NCBI GenBank assembly: GCA_000310025.1
Contig: FN648404.1
Coordinates: 124,001 to 188,000, forward strand
Source: Ectocarpus siliculosus
Taxonomy: Eukaryota; Sar; Phaeophyceae; Ectocarpales; Ectocarpaceae
Direction: 5' to 3'
Length of the DNA stretch: 64,000 nucleotides
The notes under the pieces are model-generated. The model made no database searches. It worked only from the letters and a program-made list of their open reading frames with translations, and was not told the origin of the DNA. Positions 55,761 to 64,000 of this stretch are shown one piece after another (positions within the stretch are counted from its first letter, which is position 1; every line of letters starts with the position of its first letter). The position numbers and the translations under genes were made by a program.

Positions 55761-56365
55761 CAACATGATCTACTCGACCACCATTATGGTTAACGCAAAA
55801 AAAAAAAGAGGTGAAAAAAAAAAAAAAACGGTAACCTGGTTGCCGAGTTCACGAAGTGAATTGGCTTGTTTTACAACGTCGTTGCCAAGTAACGAGAACC
55901 TAATCCCGATGGCGAACACCGAGAGGGGGGCTTGTTTTACAACGCCGTTGCCAAGCGACGAAAACCCAACCCCGATGGCAAACACCGGGGGGGGGCGGCT
56001 TGTATTACAACGTCGTTGCCAAGCGACGAAAACCCAACCCCAATGGCAAACACGGGGGGGGGGGGGGGGGGGGGGCCCCAAAACCGGGGAGGCCGAATCC
56101 TTTTGACAATTACCCCCCCCCCCCAAAAAACCGGGGGGGGGGGCGCCGGGTTTTCCCCGGAGCANNNNNNNNNNNNNNNNNNNNNNNNNNNNNTTTACTC
56201 GACCCCCTTTATGGTTCCCCCCAAAAAAAAACCCGAGGTAAAAAAAAAAAACGGTAACCTGGTTGCCGAGTTCACGAAGTGAATTGGCTTGTTTTACAAC
56301 GTGGTTGCCAAGCGACGAAACCCCAAACCCCGATGGCAAACCCCGGGGGGTGGGGGGGGGGGTCG
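55761..56365. repeat. 62-bp tandem repeat with homopolymers, flanking an assembly gap
   Basis: The block CTTGTTTTACAACG..GTTGCCAAGCGACGA plus a CCCCGATGGCAAACACCG end recurs about every 62 bp before the gap and again after it. The lead-in AACGGTAACCTGGTTGCCGA occurs on both sides of the gap with different homopolymer lengths. Long C, G and A runs dominate. The two sides are probably the same locus read twice or collapsed. Confidence 0.7.
56165..56193. other. Assembly gap (29 N)
   Basis: 29 undetermined bases. Any reading frame across this point is meaningless. Confidence 1.
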
Positions 56366-56585
56366 AATAAAAAGACTAAGGGAGATACACCAAGCAAATA
56401 GATGTTCTCTCTCTCTTCCCCCTCTCCCATGTGCTGCCCACCCCCTCAGCGAGACGTTGTAGCTGAATAGAGTTCGCTTCTAGCGTGTGTGGTCTTCGTA
56501 TGTGATCTGATGTGCAGCCGCCGGTGGTGAGAATCGGGGTTGAGTACGAGAGGGAGGAAGGCAGCGAAGATGACTACGGTAGTTT

Positions 56586-57537
56586 ATTGTTTTCTTTCGA
56601 ATTGCCTTGATAAATATTTCTGTGGCCTACGGAGGGAGACGTCCCCCGTACCACACGTGCCGCAAGGCACAAAGCCTCTGCGGTATCCGTGTCTCTGCTA
56701 CTAAAGCCCAAAATCTCCCTCCGAGTACTGCTAGATGGGACGAAACTGTTGCACAGTAACAGTCTCGGACGATTGAGCCTCCCAATGGTACGCACTACCA
56801 TTCAGAAAACACCCAATTCGAAGTCGTGCGATATCTGCTTCGGGATACAACAGTACAACCCGTCGCGTCGTCCGATGTCGTGCATTAGGGCAGGTTTGTT
56901 TAAGGCGTAGACAAAGGTGTAGACAAAACAAACCGAGGTTTATTGAAACAACTCGAATTGCCATACTGTTTATATTGGGGTACCCGGAACGCATTGCGTA
57001 CTGCGGGGCCCCCTCGGTCGAGAGGAGTCGCATATGTTACCATTCTGTTCAAGCCTTGTGTCCACAGAGTCTTAGCGTGCCAGAGAGAGGGTATCGCAGA
57101 GACAACTAGCGAGGTGGTCACATAGAAGGCTTCTAGTGGTGTGCCAGCCTCTGCAGCTGACCGGAAGTGGAGTCTTTTCCCACCCATCCACCCCTTTTCT
57201 TTCGAAGGTGGGGGAAAGGAGAGGACGGATCAAGTATCCGGTAGAACTTATAGCTGTATGTATGTGAGGCGAAGAAAATGGTAGGGTACCATTTTAGGGA
57301 CTTGGTCATCTGAGACTACTGTGTGCAGTAAGATTGGTTCCCTCCACCGCAGGAGAGGGCACCCTCAGTTGCTGTTTGGAGGGAAGAGAGAGACAGTCTT
57401 TATTGGGAGAGAGGCAGAGGCACGATAGAAAGGCCGCAGAAACGTGTCTGCGGGAAATGTGCTCTCTGCCAGTTTGGTATCTCTCTCTTCCCTCGGGCGG
57501 TAGAAAATATTGATAAATGCAATTCGAAAGAAAACAA
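56586..57537. mobile_element. Short element with inverted B-type termini, relative of the recombinase element
   Basis: The outermost 20 bp (ATTGTTTTCTTTCGAATTGC) are perfectly inverted at the right end, and the match continues loosely. The outer end resembles the B end of the 13.9-21.2-kb element. Both arms also contain its inverted AATGGT..ACCATT motif (56,784-56,802 and 57,275-57,295). The right arm (reverse complement) keeps the CCCCACCTTCGAAAGAAAAG block seen at 14,127-14,146. So this is two B-like ends in opposite orientation around about 350 bp of unrelated centre, like the inverted terminal repeats of DIRS-1-type elements. There is no recombinase, so it is non-autonomous. Confidence 0.7.
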
Positions 57538-58054
57538 TATACGCTTACATTCTCAACACAGAACTATACGATACGCACCCTTCACGCAATTTGCCCCCGA
57601 AACGGGACGGCACAGCTCAGCCGTTGGCCTTCGTGACGCACCGCCCGCCTCGAAACCCCCCAAATCGGAGGACCCAAAGAGTTCCTCCACCAAGAAGCGC
57701 AACGGCTAGCTCAGAGAGACCCTAGTCTGTCACTCGGTGGTGGCGTGCAGTACCGATAGTCAGCTGTGGTGCACTATGAAGGGCTAAGTATCGTTTGCCT
57801 TACCCCTCTTGATCGCCATGGGCCCCGCCCCGTATGGTGGTTTCATGGCGTGGCTTGCTTCCCGCTGTATCTTTGAGGTTCCCACGAAATGATTCGCATG
57901 ATGCCTGGGATATCTCACAACATGGGGAAGCATGACGAAAAGCACGAGGCAGAAAAAGAAAAGGAAACAACATAAGGAAAGCGACAGGGTTGCGCTATCG
58001 TGCAGCCCGGGTTTCCAAATCTCGTGGGAATCCGAACGTAGCCGGGACAAGTTG
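57538..58054. other. No recognisable gene
   Basis: Short frames only; nothing repetitive is obvious before the 58-kb repeats. Confidence 0.4.
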
Positions 58055-58488
58055 CATTGTCCACCCCGGATCCGACTACCTACTGAGGTGGCGGCAACGG
58101 CCGAAGCCAGCCGCGAGCTCAGCAGCAGGGAACCGTTCGAGCGACAATTTACTGTTGTTTGACATTGCTGTTATTCATTGTCCACCCCGGATCCGACTAC
58201 CTGCTGAGGTGGGTAGCAACGGTCGAAGCCAGCCGCCGACTCAGTAGCAGGGCACCGTTCGAGCGACATTAATTCGCCTGCATGCGATATGATGGTACAG
58301 GGAAGTCATGGGCGGCTACATATATACTCTTAAATATATGTATATTTGCGTTATTTTTTTACATTTTTGTATTGCACTCCGGATCCGACTAACATACTGA
58401 AATCGTTGGCATCGATGGCCGAAGCCAGCCGCCAACTCAGTAACAGGGCACCATTCGAGCGACGTTATTTCGCCTGCATGCGATATGC
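58055..58488 (+). repeat. Roughly 91-bp direct repeat, three copies
   Basis: Copies start at 58,055, 58,176 and 58,371. Each has (CC)CGGATCCGACTA, then GCCGAAGCCAGCCGC, CTCAGTA(A/G)CAGGG and CGTTCGAGCGAC. Copies 2 and 3 also share a TTCGCCTGCATGCGATATG tail. Spacers are 30 and about 105 bp, so it is not a strict tandem array. Confidence 0.8.
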
Positions 58489-60604
58489 TTTGCAGGGGAG
58501 ATATGGGGGGTGGTATTATGCATCGTCAGCCGCGCCCACAACCCGTGTATATATATTTTCTCGTTTTCATGGCGTACCTACAGTACATTCCACACGGGAG
58601 TTCAATCATGTGTAGTGCGTTGGTTCTACACGTGTAGCGCGTTGGGTGGAGGAGACGGTTACGCATAATTACGCATAGGTAGCCGAATACCAACACCCCC
58701 GTACAGGTGGCCTCATGATGAGGATGTATGTATACATGTAGGCACAGGAGTAGACCTCGATCGCTGTTCGCCTGCCGCTCGGTTGCAGAAACCGAACGTT
58801 GGCGGAGGCAGCCGAGAAGTACAAATGGGAGCACACAGCAGAACGCTGTCGAGCAGACTGGGCGAACTGCGTGATCTCATGAGGCGGCCTCCTACGCATA
58901 CCTCCAGAAGAGCACACGACGGAGTTTCACCGCGCGCAACGTGACACGGTGACGGCGCTGCGGTCTATTGATGAAAACGATGGCCGTGAATGAGGTGTGA
59001 TTAGCCAACCCTTGATGAGATTTGACACGAAACCACATACCGCGCGGGTTGTTAGGCCCCCAGAGTAGGCAGTAGTCCCCTTGTAGTTCCTCGGCTGGGC
59101 GCTCCAGTCAAGCGTGCTCCATCATCATCCTGCCCTCGTCCCGCAGCCCCTCGAGAAAAGCTACGAATTTCTGCTAGCTACGGGTCCAAACTTCGATGTA
59201 GCTAGCTGCTGCCCTCGTTACACACTGTGCATTCCTCAGCACGTGGCCCTTTGGTTCAGTAGACACGCGTCTATCAAACTCTTCATGCAGGAGCAGCGAG
59301 GCAGCAGATTGAGAACTCCGTGAGACGTTTCTTTGTGTAAGACCCCAGAAAACCAAACCAAGACAACCCAACCAACACGCCTCCGGGGCGGCACAACAAG
59401 AACCCAAATACAACCGTAGATCTGGGAGATGTTCCGAATTCTTCCGTGCTCAATAATCTGCAGTTTATTCGGTCTTCGACAACAGACTTTTATTATATTG
59501 CGGCACGTTTGTGTGTAAGCAAAGCAGAGAAAAATGGTAGACAAATGTGTTGGGATGTAGAGCTCGAGGCTCTAATCTGTTGGGATGTAACCTTGTGATA
59601 GGTGTATCCCTGGATGTGGCACTGTGTAAGTGTGCAGAGGCCCACAGAGTGACTGTAAAGTACACTTGTGTTGTAGACCAGATTGATGGTTTGAATTGGC
59701 GCTTATGTGGCCGAAAGGTAAGGAAGAGAAGAGGAGTCCTGGGACTCGCAAGAGTCTTGAAGGAGTTGGAAGAGGCCAAGGGTCTTGGAAGAAGAGAGAA
59801 AGTAAGGAGAGTGATCGAGAGGGGGCGAGTACCACAGGGGGCGAGCCTCCAAGCTATCACGAAAAGATGCACACATACGGACTAATGCAACGGACCGGTC
59901 GCGGTAACAGTCGGTTAATCCGACCTTTACAACCAATCCAAGAATATCCTACTGGACAATGGTCCGATGTACCATACTCCTACGGTTCAACATATAACCC
60001 GTAGGTGTGTATAATCTACCGAAGACTATTCCGGTAATACTCCTCAGGTGCCTACCTACGTGCTGTGTTTCCAACAAAATGTTGCCGATTTATGAAAATA
60101 AGGCAACCCACAGCAGCATATATACTCTGCCAGAGGGTTTTGGGAGAGACAGATGACTGTAGAAGTTCGTGAAAGAAATAGTCGGTATGAACATGTGCAG
60201 AGGACGAACGTGAAGCGCAGTGAGTTATCTGTCGCACCGTCGGGGACCACTGCCATTGCACACACACGTATCATGGTACATACGCAACTTGCAGATCGAA
60301 AATGGAGATCAGATCCATAAGTGAAGGGGTAAGCCCACGCTCGTATGAAACGACGTCCGATGTGGCATGGAACGAAATTGTACGGAACATCCCAGCCAAA
60401 CAAACACAGCAGGCTGCCGTTGAAGGAATGAAATTTAAACAATTGGCATGCCGATACGCCAGAAGAAGGATTGGAAATGTACTGTAAAGACAAATGAAAC
60501 CTATATGAGGATGGCGCAAGAATGAAGACGATAAGCCCCAGAGAAGCATGTGCTTATACGAGATAAAAAACCTGAAATAACAAGCAAGCAGCATGAGATA
60601 GTCG
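58489..60604. other. No confident gene
   Basis: At 58,805-58,995 the + strand has a coding-like frame with one TGA (AEAAEKYKWEHTAERCRADW, later EEHTTEFHRAQRDTVTALRS). A + strand frame at 59,114-59,323 (LEKSYEFLLATGPNFDVASC) also looks protein-like. Neither has a recognised domain. A 12-bp word, TGTTGGGATGTA, is duplicated at 59,549 and 59,579. Confidence 0.35.
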
Positions 60605-60985
60605 GCCAGCACGAACCAATCATTCCGAAAGCGCGAAGGGTCCGTACTCAGGATGGCATACCGAAAGTTTAATCGCAGACAGTGTCCGAGGATGAATTGG
60701 CGTGTCTGTTGCCGAAGAGACGATAGAAAATATAAAAGATGAACGTGGAATACTCGGTGAGCACGAACTGAACATTCCGAGAGCGCGACGGGTCCAACCT
60801 ATACTCAAAGTGGCACACCGAAGGCTTACTCGCAAAGACAGAGTGTCCGAGGACGAAGGCGGCGCGCGTGAGAAATGGCGTCGCTGTTGCCTAAGAGACC
60901 ATAGAAAATTGAAAAGATGAACATGGAATTCTCGGCCAGGACGAACGGAGCATTCCGAAAGCGCAAAGGGTCCAACGTATACGAC
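60605..60985. repeat. Tandem repeat, three units of about 150-180 bp
   Basis: ACGAAC.....CATTCCGA(A/G)AGCGC starts each unit at 60,611, 60,763 and 60,941 and is followed by GGGTCC. The unit also includes GTGTCCGAGGA and a TAGAAAAT.. AAAAGATGAAC segment. Confidence 0.8.
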
Positions 60986-61010
60986 GATGCACACTATATA
61001 ACATTTAGGG

Positions 61011-61242
61011 GGACTTTTCGCCGAAAGTTCCCTCGGGACATTCCGCAGGAAGCGGGACGTCCCGCGGGACATTCCGCGGAATGTACCGCGGCAAGTTTCC
61101 GCGTTCCGCGGGACATTCTGCGGAAGGCGGACACTTGCCGCGAAAGGTTCCGAGGGACTTTACAGACTTTCCGCGGAAGTTTTCCGCTTCCCGCGGAATG
61201 TTTCGGACTTTCCGCGGGAAGTGCGGAAACTTCCGCGGCACG
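61011..61242. repeat. Array of short CCGCGG-centred palindromes
   Basis: In 232 bp, words such as TTCCGCGGAA, CCCGCGGGA and CATTCCGCGGAATG recur in both orientations together with GGGACATTCC and GACTTTCCGCG blocks. Almost every segment has an inverted partner nearby, so single strands would fold strongly. There is no coding support. Confidence 0.8.
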
Positions 61243-61639
61243 TGGGCATAGTTACTCGTTCGGGAACCGAATTCGACCGAGTGGGATGCACAATAGTCCC
61301 CTAGCAAGTACTCCAACATGCATACGACCGCCGACCCCTCGATCGCACCTGCCCGACGGAGTGCTGATGGGGCCCGCCGCCAGGAGGAACCGGAATATCA
61401 CTCTGTATGAACCTTTACTTGTAGAAGCCTGGTGAGCCAGTAGTCGAGTCAACAACCCACCTACAACGCCATGTGTCTCCAGAGTGTCACTGAACCTTTT
61501 CCCACATTGGATAAACGAATCATCAACAACAGCCGCGGGCCTAGACACCTCATACAACTACCGCCCGGGGTTTCCGTGCCATCGTCTACACAGTAGTAGT
61601 AATTCATGTGCGTCCATGCTGTCGTCTCTTTGCGGAAGA
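61243..61639. other. No recognisable gene
   Basis: Short frames only, between the palindrome array and the satellite. Confidence 0.45.
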
Positions 61640-63058
61640 CTCAACTTGTTGTTGTCCCCCCCTTTATTGGTGCTCTGGTGTACGCCGAGGGATTTATCCT
61701 ACGTGTGTTTTCGGGCGAGATCAGAGACGTTGAAATAGTTTCTTCGCATACCGGTTGGTATTTTATGGTGTATGGTTTTGTTCGCGACGATGGGACGCTC
61801 ACAATTTGACCTGCCTGCAGCATTCGTCATTCGTAAAGATTAATCGGAATGAACAACGTAACTGGATTTGGTCGTAATCGCGATCATCATCTGGTAATTT
61901 TAGTGCTTGTCCCCGTGTGGTCCGGAGTTTAGGTCCGAGTGGCTTCAACCATCGTCTTACATCTTCCTAGTGCTCTGTTTTGCGCTGGGTGCTTTTCATG
62001 GATCCTGATCCTGCGTGTGTTTTCGGTGGGCTGGCAGAGACGTTGAATATTTTGTTTCTCGTACCTGTAGGTATTTAATGGTGTATGTCTTTGTTCGCGA
62101 CAATGTGACGCTCACAAATGGACCTGCCTGCAGCGTTCTTCGTTAGCAACCATTCATCGGAACGAGTTACGTCACCGGGTTTGCTGGTGATCGCGATCAT
62201 CATCCGGTCATATTTGATGTCTCCCATGGCCCGGAGTTCAGATCCGAGTGGCTTCAACCGCCGTCCTCCCCCTTCTTGTTGCTTTGTTCTACGCTGGGTG
62301 CCTTTTCGTAAATGCTAAGCGTGAAATCGGTGGGCTGACAGGGACGTTCAAAGATATTGTCTTGCGTAACTGTTGGTATTTTATGGCGTATGTCCTTGCT
62401 CGCGACGATGGGACACTCACAAACTGACCCGCCTGCAGTGTTCGTCATTGGCAACTATTCATCGGAATGAGTAATGTAACCGGGTTTGCTCGTGATCGCG
62501 ATCATCATCCGGTCGTTTCGTTATCATTTTGTTACTTGTTCCGTACGCTCCGGAGTTAAGGTCCGAATTGCTTTAACCACCGTCCTCCCCTTCTTGGTGC
62601 TATTTTGTACGCTGGGTGCCTTTTGTGGAACATATGCATGAAACCGGTGGGCCGGCAGGGACGTTCAAAGACATTTTCTTCGCGTAACTGTCGGAATTTT
62701 ATGGTGTATGTCTTTGTTTGCAGTGATGGGACGCTCACAAATTGACCCTCCTGCTGCGTGATCGTTGGTAACCATTCATCGGAATGAGTAACGTCACCGG
62801 GATTGCTCGTGATCGCGATCATCATCCGGTCAAGTTTGCACTGGTCCCGTATGGTCCGGAGTTCAGGTCCGAATGAGTTTAACCACTGTTCTACCCTTTC
62901 TCGGTGCTCTGGTCTACGCCGAGTGATTTTCATGGATCCTGCGAATGTTATCGGTGGGCTGGCACAGACGTAACAGGTTTTCTTCGCGTACCTGTAGGTT
63001 TTTGTTGTGTATGTATTTGTTCCCGAGGATAGGACGCTCACAAACTGACCTGCCCGCA
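61640..63058. repeat. Satellite-like tandem array, about 310-bp unit, 4-5 copies
   Basis: The word GGGACGCTCACAA and variants occur at about 61,793, 62,105, 62,411, 62,729 and 63,033, a step of 304-318 bp. Each unit also has GATCGCGATCATCATC, GGTCCGGAGTT(T/C)AGGTCCGA and a GGTGGGCTG(G/A)CAG segment. Minus-strand frames cross unit borders (one spans 62,556-63,059) and repeat a similar peptide (QFVSVPS, then KTYTIKF). Unit lengths are not all multiples of three, so these are better explained as repeat by-products than as a gene. Confidence 0.9.
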
Positions 63059-64000
63059 TATTGTCGAGAATGGGTTACGATGGTACCAGCATAGCGACCG
63101 TTCGTCGCGGTGGTTCTCGGTATACTACCCGTCGTTTGAGTGTGCTGCGTCTAAAGCGTGCGTTTGGAGCAAAACACGCACGTTGGTTTCGGTTCGTGGG
63201 CATTCGAGTGACTGAACACTATCGCCTTTCCCCCTTTGTGTTACGACACAATTGAGAGCGCTTTGCACAGATCTGGTGTGTTTGTTCGGGGTGCGTGTGG
63301 TATATAGTGTAAGGAACGTTTCGTGGCGCGCATGTTGCCGGTCACTTCCCTCTGTTCATTTTCATTTTCGCTTTGCGCCTGCCGGACGCTACTGGCGCAC
63401 GTACCTGGAGGTCGACGAGTATGGGTTTGGGTAGCAGTTGAATCGCAGTCCGCTGCCTGGTTCATGTCGGCTTGTCGGTCCGTCCTTGGGAGTGTGCCTC
63501 ATGCATGGTTTCCATGTCTCGTGGAAGACACAGTATATTTTCTCTATTCATATATGTCCGAGTAGACTATTCGGCCCCCCTTTGCACTATCAGAAAAATC
63601 GCGATTTCCTTGATCTGATGTGTAATTCTTCGGTGTGCTGGGTTACGTCATCCGGGGACACGGGTAATGAACATTGCCGTCAACCTCGTCGCAGTACCCG
63701 TTTTCCTATGTATTTTCTACCAGGACGCCTTGGTCCCCCTACGGATGCCCTCTGGCGGTGTCCATATTTCGCTTCAAATGCAGCGATGCAATCATCAACA
63801 TGCCTATTTGATTTAGGTTGTGACTTGTGGTGGAATTTCTCCCATTTTTGTCCCCAGCTCGGCCTCGGGGTAATGCACAATTCTCAGCCTGGCCTGGTGA
63901 ACATCAATCGTTCACCCGAAAATGGCAACAGCTCATTCATAAATTAAACCGCCTTGCCTCAAGTAGTGGCGTACAAGGTCCATTGTTAGGCGGGATTGTT
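63059..64000. other. No recognisable gene
   Basis: Frames of 60-170 codons occur on the + strand but carry no domain that I recognise, and the satellite does not continue here. Confidence 0.4.

Noticed and set aside
62556-63059. 167-codon minus-strand gene
   Set aside because: It lies wholly in the 310-bp satellite; neighbouring units are out of frame or carry stops.

Overview
This looks like a gene-poor, repeat-rich stretch of a multicellular algal nuclear genome. A brown alga or related stramenopile is the best guess. Two exon sets encode a PAPS-type sulfotransferase of the kind expanded in algae with sulfated wall polysaccharides, GT-AG introns are visible, and mobile DNA includes LINE, Ty3/gypsy, Ty1/copia and tyrosine-recombinase (DIRS/Ngaro-like) relatives. 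The species assignment is inference. No bacterial operons, rRNA, convincing tRNA or CRISPR were seen.

Layout, left half. 1-0.6 kb: two exons of a sulfotransferase cut by the window edge. 2.4-3.6 kb: a DNA element with terminal inverted repeats and a small zinc-finger-like ORF. 6.5-7.7 kb: two small minus-strand ORFs and a roughly 200-bp MITE that recurs at 36.4 and 42.2 kb. 10-12.2 kb: a broken LINE (endonuclease then reverse transcriptase) whose RT is cut by a copy of an unclassified repeat, family X, that recurs at 24.8 and 54.3 kb. 13.9-21.2 kb: the most striking object, a minus-strand element with an intact tyrosine recombinase and near-identical split direct repeats (A1-ORF-B1-A2-B2) but no visible reverse transcriptase; a tandem array with a two-step period (about 94 and 57 bp) lies inside it. 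23.3-24.5 kb: a 739-bp tandem duplication. 26.9-27.2 kb: a sulfotransferase C-terminal exon on the same strand as the fragment at the left edge.

Layout, right half. 30.4-34.8 kb: a minus-strand spliced gene of unknown function with six proposed exons and matching intron phases at four of five junctions. 40.3-41.6 kb: a broken, probably transposon-derived protein. 42.9-44.7 kb: a minus-strand copia-like gag remnant with a 558-bp TGTT...AACA LTR; pieces of the same LTR family lie at 22.1, 27.4 and 48.4 kb. The LTR sits 34 bp beyond a splice donor of an AT-rich minus-strand segment (44.7-45.6 kb). 47.0-48.3 kb: Gln/Ala-rich coiled-coil ORFs. 50.5-50.9 kb: a MITE with iterated 15-bp end motifs. 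51.4-52.9 kb: exons of a transposon-type protein. 53.1-54.3 kb: a gypsy RNase H/integrase remnant. 55.4-56.4 kb: a poor-quality, gap-containing stretch. 56.6-57.5 kb: a short non-autonomous relative of the recombinase element with its termini inverted. 58-63 kb: four different tandem or palindromic arrays, including a roughly 310-bp satellite.

Few genes look intact: the tyrosine recombinase and perhaps the spliced unknown gene. Most of the rest is mobile-element debris and tandem repeats. All calls come from reading the sequence; no database search was possible.
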